Assembly: GCA_015179045.1 (NCBI GenBank)
Contig: WHUZ01000003.1
Location: 1,054,001-1,118,000 of the forward strand
Direction: 5' to 3'
DNA from: Kalaharituber pfeilii
Taxonomy: Eukaryota; Ascomycota; Pezizomycetes; Pezizales; Pezizaceae
DNA: 64,000 bases
Shown piece after piece: positions 22,954 through 34,011 of this stretch (its first letter is position 1; every line of letters starts with the position of its first letter). The position numbers and the translations under genes are program-made. The notes under the pieces are model-generated. The model did no database searches and was not told the origin of the DNA. It worked only from the letters and a program-made list of their open reading frames with translations.

Positions 22954-23540
22954 GGTGTTTGTGGATGATGGAGCTTGCAGTAATTTGTTCGTTGCTTTTG
23001 TTTGAGGCTGGCTTGGTGAGTCTTCGCTCTTTTGTTGATCAGCAGAGGACGTGTGGATATGGTTATATGCGTGAGTTGGTGGAGGCAGAAATAGGAGCGG
23101 GGATGGGCAGGGTGGAGAAGTGGTTGCCGTTGACAAACGATGTAGCAGAGCTCTGGACCTCCGTAATATACAAGGTGCTTGCATCTTGCAGCAGCGGTCA
23201 AGCTAAATACAGGGAAATCTGGTTCTGGGCTAGTTCGTAACTCGATGGGCAGCTGCAAGAAATTGAAACATGACCAGCTGACTCGAACTGCCACAGCAGT
23301 GGATATGAGATGCATCATTAAATCTCGAAGGCTTTGGATTTTTCTTAATGCCCTGGGAGATTTCGGTGAGCCTGCAAGCTGAGCTCAGCTAGGTCCCACC
23401 AAGGCTAGCCAGCTACGCATACGCAATCAGGCACCAATAGAACAGTAGAGTACGTAAGCACCATTGCAGGACCAATCGTCATTGACACCACATTTTGCGT
23501 CAATTCGCCATCATAACATTCGAGCCCCCACCGCCACATG
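22954..23540. other. I78 gene upstream region and junction with Helitron remnant
   Basis: Contains the optional 5' extension of the I78 frame (22954-23184) and about 350 nt with no recognisable gene. A minus-strand open frame continues from the last helicase motif of the Helitron down to 23405, but the part below about 23550 shows no family resemblance, so the element probably ends or is truncated here. Confidence 0.4.
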
Positions 23541-24588
23541 AAACCAGTGCCCTCATTGAATTTCACCACTACATCATTTCGTAATGCAATGATAGTATAG
23601 CCTTGAAACGCATTTAGGTCCATATGTGTAGTGTCTAAAAGTACTGCAGGGAAAACATGTTCATAAAGGTCTGTGAGAGAATCAAATGATCTAATATATT
23701 CGTAACACCTCATAGATTCGGATTATAAGGTAACTGAGCAAGCTAAGATGTAAACTCTATATTAGTACCATCTTGCGGTTGCTACCACATATTTTGTATC
23801 AGGAACAGCTGCTTTAGGTATGGCTATATAAATGATGATTATTAATATGTATTGACAATTGCAGCCCTAATTCTCTTCGGTACTACTCGTAAGATCTATG
23901 CAAAAATCTCTACTAGTAGTATTGGAACATTTCATATTATTCAATATATGCAAAACTGCTTCAAAGTAATATTTATGCTGCATAGGCACTTCATCCCAGA
24001 TAATCTACCTTAATTCTGCTAAGAAGAGTTACAGCTAATTGCATATGTAGATGACTCATATATTGCTAGAGGTATTTTGAAACGGGAATGACTACTAGGT
24101 AATAGCTGAGCAGCAATTCCTGTAGAAGCAACACAAAGTACAATCTTGTCTTTGGAGTGGAAGTAGTAGCGTAACAGTATAACACCCAGTAAAGGAATAT
24201 CTTTCCTGCCCCACCAGGTCCTTGCAGATAGAAATGGACTGGTAGCTTGTTTTCAACTGTATAAATGATTATATTAAAGGCCTGCTTCTGTTCTGAATTG
24301 AATTTTGCAGACTCTTTATGAGATAGCCTTTCTTCTATTGCAGTATTATACTGAAGCTCATCCACAATCAGTGGATTCTTATTAAACATATCCCACTGTA
24401 CTGAGGTGAAGACAATTCAAAATTCATTAAACTATGTTTTTAATACACTAGTATCTTGTCAAGAAGATATAGTCTGTAGTTAAGATATAAGAACTCAGGA
24501 TATGGAGGATTTGGTAGAACAACATTTGGATGTTAGCTTAAGGAGAACCTCAAGTCATTGTAAATGTTGTCATGAAACTGTTTCCCAT

Positions 24589-24739
24589 TGTTGCGGGGAT
24601 GTACGCGCGCATATGCGGCGCTGGCGATATGTGACAGCCGACGGCGTCGCAGTCGCATAAATAAGTGCTATAAGCTACGCAGAGGACTAGCGAGTATCGC
24701 TAGTCAAGTGTCTTCTTGGCCTGTACCACCTCCGTTACA
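24589..24739 (-). mobile_element. Solo LTR, 151 bp, with 5-bp target duplication
   Basis: On the minus strand the element begins TGTAACGG and ends CCGCAACA, the TG...CA termini of an LTR. It is flanked by identical 5-bp repeats, CCCAT at 24584-24588 and CCCAT at 24740-24744. Inside is a 9-bp hairpin, GACTAGCGA / TCGCTAGTC with a 3-nt loop (24685-24705), and an AT-rich TTATTTATG that may be a TATA element. It sits inside the Helitron between the Rep region and the helicase. No internal retrotransposon sequence is present, so it is a recombined solo LTR. Confidence 0.85.
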
Positions 24740-25644
24740 CCCATGAAGGCAAATAATGTCTTAAAGGAGTTCCCACTTTTAAACAAACTGGCCTTGTAAA
24801 GCATTTATTCTATTCATTATCATCCTCCAATAACTTAAGTACCTGATATGCCTAATGAAAGGTTAGATACATGATGTTCCGTGCTGTTTTCAGCTCTTCA
24901 AAACTTCTTGCACTCCAAACAGCTGTCAGCAATAACTACAAATAATATTTTCACCCATAAATGGGTTGCAGTGAAAAATACAGCCAATTGTGAAACACTG
25001 CTGCTTAGGAGTCCACTTCTATAATATTGAATTATAGATGAAATAGGAAGGGAACTCCTGGTATAGGTTTTGTCGAGCTTCTAGAATCTTGGAATTGGCC
25101 TGAAAGTAAGCTATCAGGCTACTATTAAACTGTCCATCAGGTTTTCCATTAGCATATCTTCTGCGAAATAGACAAGCTGTTCACCAGGAAGATAGATAGC
25201 CAAATAGATGACAGGAGGGAGCTCTTCATATATACCGAACTCAAACAGACGCTATATCACCTCTGTAGGTCAAATATACCACTACTGTAAGTATTGCTTG
25301 ATCTCATTCAAATTGCTCTCCATATCAACCTGCAACGTTACCCTATTTTACCTCTTGTAGATATACTTATGGATATATTTGGTAGTATATATCATAGCAC
25401 ACACCTCAGCATTGATATATACTTTATACTAGGACAGATAAGGGCTGTATAGAACAATCCATCTATTATTGCATTCGACATTTGGCGGCAGGCCGAACTG
25501 GTACTGTCATTCATAGGAATGGTAATGGTATTGCTTGTCTGACGGCATCCGTACAGTGGGTAGCCATCTTCACGAATCAATATTTGTTCCTGAAATGGAC
25601 GCAGGTATCCTTTTGAGCATTTTTTCACTGCAGCACTACTATGA

Positions 25645-25697
25645 GGAGGAGAAGAAGAAGAAGAAGAAGAAGAAGAAGAAGAAGAAGAAGAAGCGGA
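25645..25697. repeat. (GAA/AAG)n microsatellite inside the Helitron
   Basis: About 17 trinucleotide units, reading as a serine run in the Rep frame. It lies just before KKCSKGY in that frame and probably expanded after the element died. Confidence 0.85.
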
Positions 25698-27608
25698 AGA
25701 AGATATGGTCATGCATAGTATGTTAGAATTAGGTACGCCACATGGGCCATAGACCATTGTGGAAGTAACAACATCCTAGAGCTCCTCACTCTGAATATTA
25801 TTCCTTTCAGGGATTTCAGCGGAGATTATCTCATCTATTCGGTCCGCAGTGATGTAACGGTCATCTGGATGCAATCATCTGGATGCAAGAATAACAACAG
25901 TTATATGTGTGGCAAACTGCGCTTCTGGTACTCAATTGTCTACACACACCCTACATATCGCCCAAAGATATGCTGGTATTTAATCTTGTGGAGCAATTGC
26001 TCCTACTTCAAGTGAAATACTCTTGTAACCAAGTCAGGGCAGTTCGTAGCAGTTTGCATGAGTAGTAACTCATGAGTAATCTCCTCTCATCTTGGATTAG
26101 CCGTGAAAGTAATAAAGAGTAAAGGGCTTCCAAAATGAACAATGGCCATGAAATGCTGGAAGAATTGTGTTATAAACCTATCTCCACCTGTGAAACCGCT
26201 AGATAAAATAATACAGTGGCCTAAGGCAGAGGCATCCATATCCTGCCTTATTATTGCATCAGCTAAACCATTATAGAGCTCAGAGCGGATGTTTGACTAA
26301 TGTGTATATAGCCATGCAATTTTGTTTTGATCACAAACAGCCCATGCATCCACAATATATTATTGAACAGTCACTGAGCCTGGAACAATGTATATGGTTC
26401 ATTCCACCGTATATGTAATGTGTAGCGATATTCGTCAACCTGCCTCACCATGAGGGAAAGGAGGACATAGTGCAAGGGCATACATGCAGCACGGTTAGAA
26501 TTGATAGAGCTGAATTTCTCTGTCCTATTTGCAGTGCGGGAGGCAAAAACGATATCTCGGAACCCTGGAGCACCATATTCATCAGGAATGATAATAGCAA
26601 CCTCATCACTGGTAGGTAAATTCTCACGCTGTTTATCTGCACCTTTTTTTTTTCATAGTTAGCAACCTTATCATCACTCAGAGGGACGTAGGCAAGCACC
26701 TTACCTTTTTCCATGATCAACCGCATCTGCGGATTTAAGATCGTCCTTGCCTGCTGATTACCCTGAGTAGCCTGATCCAAACACTTCTTTACAGTCAGAT
26801 ACGTTAGGGTAAAAGAGATTGACATTTCTCATCTCTTCAAATAGCTGCTGTAGAAGGCTTCTGTCAAGCGCTTCCTGCTGTTGCCCCTGCGAACGTGCTG
26901 CATACTCAGGATCATAGAAGTATAACTGTGAGAACTGTGGGACTGTGGTAGCCTGAGTAGCCAGATTCAAAGGGCACTGAACATAGTAAAGTTCACCATG
27001 GATCTGAAAATATTCGATACTATGTGGCAAGGCTGCAAGGCAGGGATCAGGTTTATATATGATAGATATAAATGCAAGAGTGGTATTGTACGTGCAGATG
27101 TGCTTCCGAAAAGCCTTTGCACATTATCAGACCCATTAAACAACTGAGATAGAAGAGGACGCAACTCTTTCAATGACTCCAGATGAACATCCCCCTCTTT
27201 AAGACATGCCATAAACCGAGGATTGTGGACTGTAGATGGATATGAGTATTCCTTCCAATGTAGAGCCCCACATCATGAACACTCAATATCCATCGAACCC
27301 AAATCTAACATCCGCTATTTAGAAGAAGCCGATATAAATGCACGTGGGATGGCAGCAGGTGTTTGTGGTTGATGGGAAGTGGTGGCGCAGCGAGTGGGTA
27401 CTGTTGTAGAAGATACTTATGCTCTTTAAGCAGTTCTCCTTCTTCGGAGTGATGCCTAAGATATTAGTATATATAATCTGCATCTAGAAACTTAGGTACA
27501 TACCAAACATGGCTGACAGGTCTTCCGGAAAGTGCGGCTATGACCAGGTACAGCGATTTCTGCTATTGGTTTCACCTGCTTGCAATGGATGCAACGTGAA
27601 GTATTCAT

Positions 27609-28330
27609 GATCTGTGATATTGAAATTAAAAGCAAAGGAGGAAGAATGTGTAGGATGGAGAGAAACGAAGGACGACATATATGCTACTATTGCGACAATG
27701 TTAGATACTACCGAGAATGGTAAGATACTATATATGCCAAGATACAACTATGCTGGCTGGTGATCTTATGACTGATTGAACTATGCTACAGAATTTTATC
27801 CAACCCAGTTGCATATGCCGAGATAGTACTATGCTATAACTCCGTAGGAAGGAACGATCTCTGCCACATCCGTGATTGAAGATACAGCGAGCAACTGATA
27901 TTTCTTCGTGATTGTGCCGCACTTTTTTCTTGGCTATTATTTCAGTAGAAAATAGAAAAAGTAGATAGACAAGAATTACAGCATGTCAGGGTAATGCAAC
28001 ACCGAGAAATGCAGAAAATTATGAAAAACCGAATACAAGGCTCATGAGCCAATCAATTAGTGTTCGCCTAAAACTGGACCCCTACACTTGATGTGAGTAA
28101 CGATTGTCAAAGATATGACTTCGTTATAAAAATACACCATTCACAAAGCACTAGTTACTTCTATGAAAATTGCGCGTGTGCATGTAAAGAATATGTATGA
28201 TGTGACAAGTCTTCAAATGTACAAATGAAATCCAATTCCTGAATTAACCTACGGGCTTCTGGTTTATAGTTTATTATAAGTATATTCAGACATGTCCAGC
28301 GACCTACGAACCCTATGAATCCTAGGACTT
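27609..28330. other. Intergenic sequence upstream of the Helitron frame
   Basis: AT-rich sequence without a recognisable gene. It may include the 5' part of the Helitron, but no TC terminus can be fixed. Frames at 27538-27922 are chance frames overlapping the zinc-finger start. Confidence 0.4.
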
Positions 28331-29600
28331 AATATTGTTGCAGTTTACAGGTTAGAGAGGAGGCTCTAGATATGTCTGATAAGTCTTGGGGGCTAGTATT
28401 TGCCAATAACGCCTCTGCCTCTCGCCCCCTAGCAGAGGTGTTCAGACCGTCCTGCTGCATTAGTCATATTTCCTTCTCAGTCCCGAATCTACCTACGAGT
28501 TCCCCTTATGTCCCAGCCGCAAGACACTCATTCTGTATCCTCGTTTTTCACCTGCTCTTTCCGAGACTCTCCACTAAGTACTTTCTTCCCTTCACAGCTC
28601 TTTGCTGCTCTTCAGCCCAGACCTTCAGCTTTGTCACGAGGTATGCGAGAAGCAGCATATTTGGGTTGAAGTATATTGGAAGGAGTCCGATTGTGATGTT
28701 AGTATCGCTGTCCTGATATAGCTCTTCACGGAGCTTCCGTCATTCACCAAGACTTACGGCATATTTGCGTTATCCTCAATATCTCCGTCTGCGTCCACAT
28801 TACCTTCCTCACCTTTGCCAACCCCGAAGCCGTCCTTATCTTTTCTGGTTCTACATCTCCTCATATCCTCCTTCTTCCTCTTCATACTCTTCATCTCCTT
28901 TTTCTTCAAATTCCTCACCTTCATCCCCTCAACTTCCTCTTCATCAACTGAGCCCTCCTCCAAATCCTCCTCATTGGAATAACCACCATTCTGTCGTGGG
29001 CGGTATTGGGCTTGCCGAGGTGAAGTCGTTAGTTTATATATGACATGATAGATATCATATTGATAGCAATTATGGATCTGTACCTGTATTGACCTTTTTG
29101 CTCCTTTCATCATCACTACCGAGATACATAACCCCTGCTGAGGGGGCGTCCATAGAACAGCTGCCTTTAAGGAAATTGGAAGATTAGTGACAGTACTTGA
29201 AGTCAACTAGTCTCTTCGTTTTGATTGTCTCAAATGCTTCAGGACGCTTGGATTTTACAAGATGAAAATCAGAGTGCCGCTCTAAATAACTTTTTTGGCT
29301 CATTAACCACAATCGTTGTACTGATGCTGACAGTTTGGCTCACAATAAGCATTGTAACAGGTCGAACAGCTTAACTTGAAGCCACTTCTCTTCTTTCCCT
29401 AACTTGTTCCAATATCTGTCTAGCATGCCTTTGCTCTTCTTCCTCTTCTGGAGCTATTTCAGCAAATATTTCTTCTCCTCTTCGGATACTCTTTTTCTTG
29501 CTTCTTCTTTCAATTTTCGACACTTTATCCTTTCCTAAAGTTCTCGATTTTCGCTCAGCGCTGATTTCACTTTTGCCAACGCGTTACTAAAGGACAGCAT
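28330..29600 (-). pseudogene. Degenerate coding-like remnants, family unknown
   Basis: Several minus-strand pieces look coding but do not join. Reading down: a basic, coiled-coil-like piece NALAKVKSALSENRELQERI (about 29535-29595) and EEEQRHARQILEQVRERREVASS (about 29375-29445). Next is NLPISLKAAVLWTPPQQGLCISVVMMKGAKRSI (about 29095-29190), an acidic piece NEEDLEEGSVDEEEVEG (about 28920-28980), then DTNITIGLLPIYFNPNMLLLAYL (about 28640-28710) and LMQQDGLNTSARGREAEALLAN (about 28395-28460). Plausible GT-AG introns separate some pieces, but the phases disagree and stops intervene. The coiled-coil piece resembles C termini of pogo-type transposases only loosely. I do not recognise a gene. Confidence 0.35.
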
Positions 29601-29950
29601 GAAATCAGTTGTCTCTTAGCCTGGTGAAACTTAAAAGCATATTTTCGTATAGAGCTGTGTATTGAGGCTGACGATGGCAGATGAGGTGGAGGTAGGGTCA
29701 TAGCTGAGACTGTTAGTGCATCCGGCATTGATAAGAATGCATAAGTGCAATTTTGTTACATTCAAAACTGGGATGAATCAAACTTTCTGGTATAACTCGC
29801 TCTAGAGAACTATCGGAGGTGAATAACATAATTGAAATTGAGCTCCGCATGCTACGTAATTGGTACCTTTTAGCTGTTATTCCAGCAAAAGGCGATTCCA
29901 AGATAATTATTTTTCCATCAGGTGTTCCATGAGACATGCCGTCCACACCT

Positions 29951-32900
29951 CGTCCTACAACACTTGTTACTGTAACCCATGCCTAATCTTCATTGCTAGC
30001 AGGAGGAGCATTGCGGGCTATGCTCTTTGAATGGAGGATCCTCGAGGCATACAGTACAGAAAGGGGATTTCCGGAACAGGCGTATTTTGTACTCTGAGAT
30101 AGCGCTCCTGGGAGTAGCTTTCAGCAGATTCAGTAGAAGCCACGGATTCAAGCACTAGAGGATGTTTGTGTGAGTTGTACATTGTGCCCAAAAGAGAGAA
30201 CAGCCGCGTTCAGGGGGCAGCTTCTATACTGTAGACCCAACGACTTCGAAGTACTGGAGCACAGGTTGCACAGATACTGAGGGACACTGCTGCTGCAAGG
30301 ACGGAATGTCCACAATTGTGTTTGCAAGGGCGTGCACCTGAGGAAGTGGGAGTGGGCGGTGGCGCGCAGTGCGGTGGGGATGGAGCTATAGGGATGGCTG
30401 TTGGCACAAAGGTAATGTGAGGCGATGGTGATGGTATGTTTGTTCGATGGTAGATGTGATGCTGTCAATTTCATTGCCTTTGTCCGGAGCAAACTTGCCG
30501 GTTTTTGGCGGTTATGTAATGAGAGGCCACAGGCTTGGCAGGACGAATCACATTCGGAAGCGGCGAAGCAAATCCTGAATGCCTCTCCATCACAAATTTT
30601 GTATTTCGTCATGCACCATCTTTGGGAAATAACCACGCAAAAAATCGTCGAAACAACGCATCTCTTTGATCTGGGGAACACAGGCGCCTACAAAAACCAA
30701 GAGACCTTATTCCCCAAGAGCACAACTCATCGGCAATCTACCTCCGGCTTGTTCGAGACTGCCCTGGGCTATGCTAATTGCGGGAAACATGACTATAATC
30801 AATTTTCCGTAACGTGAAATAAGAATTATCTTTGGACACTCTCTTACAAAGGGCAACAGGAGTCAGTATTAGTGCAACGAATTATGTACGAATTTGTCTA
30901 TTCTGGATTATCACCGCCCATCGACTTTCAAGTCCTTGTCTTGAATGTGTCTTTTCGAAATCAGGATGACGTAGCTACAGAGGATGATGCCGGTGGGCAA
31001 AGACAAGCGATTTCATAATCTTCTACGCGCTCATATACGCCGAGAGTCTGAAGTGTGTGGAACAAGAAAAGCTTCATCAATACAGAGGCTGGGCACGAGG
31101 TGACGGGGAAATGGGAACCTCTCCTTCTCCACAAGTTGCGCTTGGGATGTAGGCTATTCCCGAACTCCTCCTCGTACTATTTGCAAAATCATTCACTTCT
31201 TTTTACTTCATTGCTCGACCTATGTCACGATAAAGCATCGAATCGAGAGCACAGCAGGGCCAATTCGAGCAACAGCTTTGGGACTGACATGTCCAGCGTA
31301 GTCTCGGCACGCAGGCTGTGGTGGGGCGCTTCAAAGAAAAATAATCTCGGAATATCGCGAAAACAGGCAAATAAAATTCGAGCCAATCTATGCTACGGCA
31401 ATTCTCGTATACCACCATAAATCTGAAAATACAAAGGAATCCTGGCGAGGACGATATGCAGTCTACTTTGAGTGGTATGCAACGTATCTTAGAAGACTTC
31501 GTACGGCACACTGATATGTTCAAAAGACCCTTGAAATTCAAAACTTTATAGGGAAATGAAGTATGCAGCATACTCTCTCTATGTGGTGTGGTGTGGTGTG
31601 AGCTCATACAATGTTCTTTAGTTCTATTGGAACACTCATTTGCCAGTTTTCAAGGAAGCCTAGATGCGGGATGGACTGTTGTTTGATTAGGGTCGATTTG
31701 ATAAATTTCGATTCGTTCCTTCTTGATATCTGCAACATGCAAGACAGATGATACAAGTTGCAATCAGCCAACTCAAGAGTTCATCTTCACTTGAGTAAAT
31801 ACTACTTCCGGCGGCTTTGTGACACTTGCAGAGATTATACTCACGCTTATAGACATACAAGGAACGAGAATTTACATCCAACAACCTTTTGGTCGAATTT
31901 TTCCTTACTTCAACAATGAATTTGGGTATGCGGATTGACTGAAGATACTCGCCAGACATTTACCATAACTGCGCTCCAACTCAATGAGCAATGCTACATA
32001 ATTTCATTCTCTTCCTGTCCGGAATAGGTATTAACCATACATGAACCGGCATAATCGATAAAAATCTCAAACTTGTCGATACAAACTAACCTGAAAAATA
32101 TGAAAAAAATTTTACATCTACGTCGTCTACACTGATCGAGGAATTCACATTCTGGAACAGTATCAAAAGATCCGCGATTATCATGGCATATATTTGCAAT
32201 CCGTGTCCCTCCGGTGTCGATATGAATACTGAGTACAACTAGACTAATACCGATGTACAAAGACCAAAGCTCATTTGTTGTCAATGACTGAGGCGGGGAT
32301 TATGATACCTCTGCAACCGCGATATTCAACGATGACCTTTTTCATCTCGGTTGACATTCCCGTTAATGCCCGGCGGATATGCTCCTAAAATTATGGGGAA
32401 TGTCAAAAACATGCAAACCACTTACCTCTCGCCGTAAGCACTGGAGTACCGCCGTCAAAACAAAAAATACGATATCTTACCCGCTGCCTCAATGCATCTC
32501 TTCGTTGTGGTACTTGATCATTCTTGGGCGCTATATTCGCTAACATACAGTCTAAACCACGCTGACATACAGTTTGAACCACGCTAATATAGACGTATTA
32601 GAGTGTTCTGGATGTCAAGATTCACATTCCTCCACAATAGAATCTGAATCAACTGCTTAAGTAGTCGCAAAATACTGATATATTAGCGCTTATTGTGCAT
32701 AATGTGACCTCTGCTTCTAGATTGCCTGGTACTTCGAGAATGTTGTGGCTCTTAGCCCTGAAGTCATGCTCGCATTAGGATCGTGCAAATGGGATTGCAC
32801 ATGCGCAGCTCTCAAAGTCAACCGGCCCTACTTGTCACAATATTCGTCATGAGGAAGACGGTTCTCCTAATGATCCTGTCTTAAAATGCTTCTAAATACT

Positions 32901-33780
32901 TACTACATTAACGCTATATTTGCAACCCACCTTCTGGTAACCTAGGTGGCCATCAAATGTGATAGACTCTGAACGAACATAGCTGCACCTTCTAGATATT
33001 CAAAAGGAGTAGACACAGATTGGCGATTCCCAAATCTCAAAGGTACTGTCTACTTGATTTCGTTGAATACCTACTGGAATCCTACCTTCTTTAGGGCCTG
33101 AGGTTGATAAACCAAGGAGTTATTTTAGAAGCAACGAAAGTACCAAGACAATTGGCATTGAAGCCAAACGTTCTTTAATTACATAACAAGAGGAATATGG
33201 ATAAAAACTATTTGTGGTCGAAATATTATGGAACTTTACCTCTGGAGAGTTATTGCAGCCAGGAGGCACTGGCTAACAGATAGATAGAAAAGAATTCCTT
33301 CAATACTGCAGCGGATTTTAGCAGAAGTTGTGTATTGATTTGTAACTTTTGTCAATGGCATCTAGTTCTCCAAATGAGATTCACAATGAGAGTGGTAATT
33401 GCCATGAAGTCACATTCACCACAGGACTTTCTATAAATGTGTAAGTCCTACATGTAATTACGAACCAGTATGTAATTGTAGTAGGGATGCCATGCGCGGT
33501 CCCCGGGAGAATGTATGGGATTCCGCTTGCTGCGATTAGGAATCGGAGAGTCGACTTAAACCAAAATGAACATATTAGACTTGTAAACTGCCCTTCACCA
33601 GTCTGATGATCATTTGACAGACCTGATCTGCACTCGACGCTCGGAAAACTGCTAAACCAAGAATATTGTGCTTTATGTTATGTTGATGATAGTGTGCTGG
33701 ATTGAACAAGTTTACCTGTTGTAAGGAAATTATTGAGGAAAGTTGCAGTATTAGAACCTACTAGTCATTCCATTATCACC
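29951..33780. other. Gene-poor AT-rich region
   Basis: Frames exist on both strands near 30.1-30.8 kb and 31.0-32.3 kb, but they overlap one another, have no recognisable motif and do not extend by splicing. One minus-strand frame (32284-31994) has a Cys/Arg-rich part but no family match. No repeat structure is seen. Confidence 0.4.
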
Positions 33781-34011
33781 ATGTCACACAGTGACGTGGC
33801 GTTCCATTTTGAAAAGTTGAAACAAATACCGTCGGGGGTCGTGCCAACCAGAATAGATTTACCAGCCTATGAACCCTAGGCCGTGACATCTACATGGAGA
33901 AAGAAGGCTGTAAGATAGGACATCCAGCCTATAGTGTATTACCCAGATGGAACAATCCACCAAATCTCCGAGAACAAGCAAGAGTTAACGCAGGTCAGGC
34001 TTGAAGAATAG
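33781..34011 (+). pseudogene. 77-codon coding-like remnant with two in-frame stops
   Basis: A single frame beginning MSHSDVAFHFEKLKQIPSG runs 76 codons to a terminal TAG, broken only by TAG codons at 33877 and 33916. The last part reads DIQPIVYYPDGTIHQISEN, with the look of a folded-protein strand, reminiscent of but not assignable to fungal propeller lectins. No introns or neighbours help. The function is unknown. Confidence 0.3.

Larger units (their letters stand above)
23550..27608 (-). mobile_element. Decayed Helitron (Rep/PIF1 helicase), N to C on the minus strand
   Basis: Helitrons move by rolling-circle replication with a Rep/helicase protein. The order is complete but the frame is not. 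A C-x2-C zinc-finger start (MNTSRCIHCKQVKP, 27608) is followed by LGSMDIECS-stop-CGALHWKEYSYPS (about 27240-27300). The Helitron N-terminal domain includes FQIHGELYYVQCPLNLA and FSQLYFYDPEYAARSQGQQQ (about 26880-27015) and then LPTSDEVAIIIPDEYGAPGFRDI (26560-26630). Rep-region motifs are LLFITFTANPR-stop-EEI (about 26085-26130) and IISAEIPERNN, MVYGPCGVPNS, DGYPLYG (about 25550-25830). TEVIQRLFEFGIYEELPPVIYL lies near 25210-25270. The PIF1 helicase has Walker A GPGGAGK (about 24205-24225) and LTDLYEHVFPA and ALRNDVVVKFNE (23555-23680). One Trp codon reads TGA. No CTRR terminus could be fixed. Confidence 0.85.

Noticed and set aside
27361..27410. Second tRNA-like box A (GTGGCGCAGCGAGTGG)
   Set aside because: It lies within the Helitron N-terminal region and has no box B.
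30148..30817. Genes on both strands at 30.1-30.8 kb (177 and 130 codons)
   Set aside because: The frames overlap antisense, show no motif and have no plausible splice partners.
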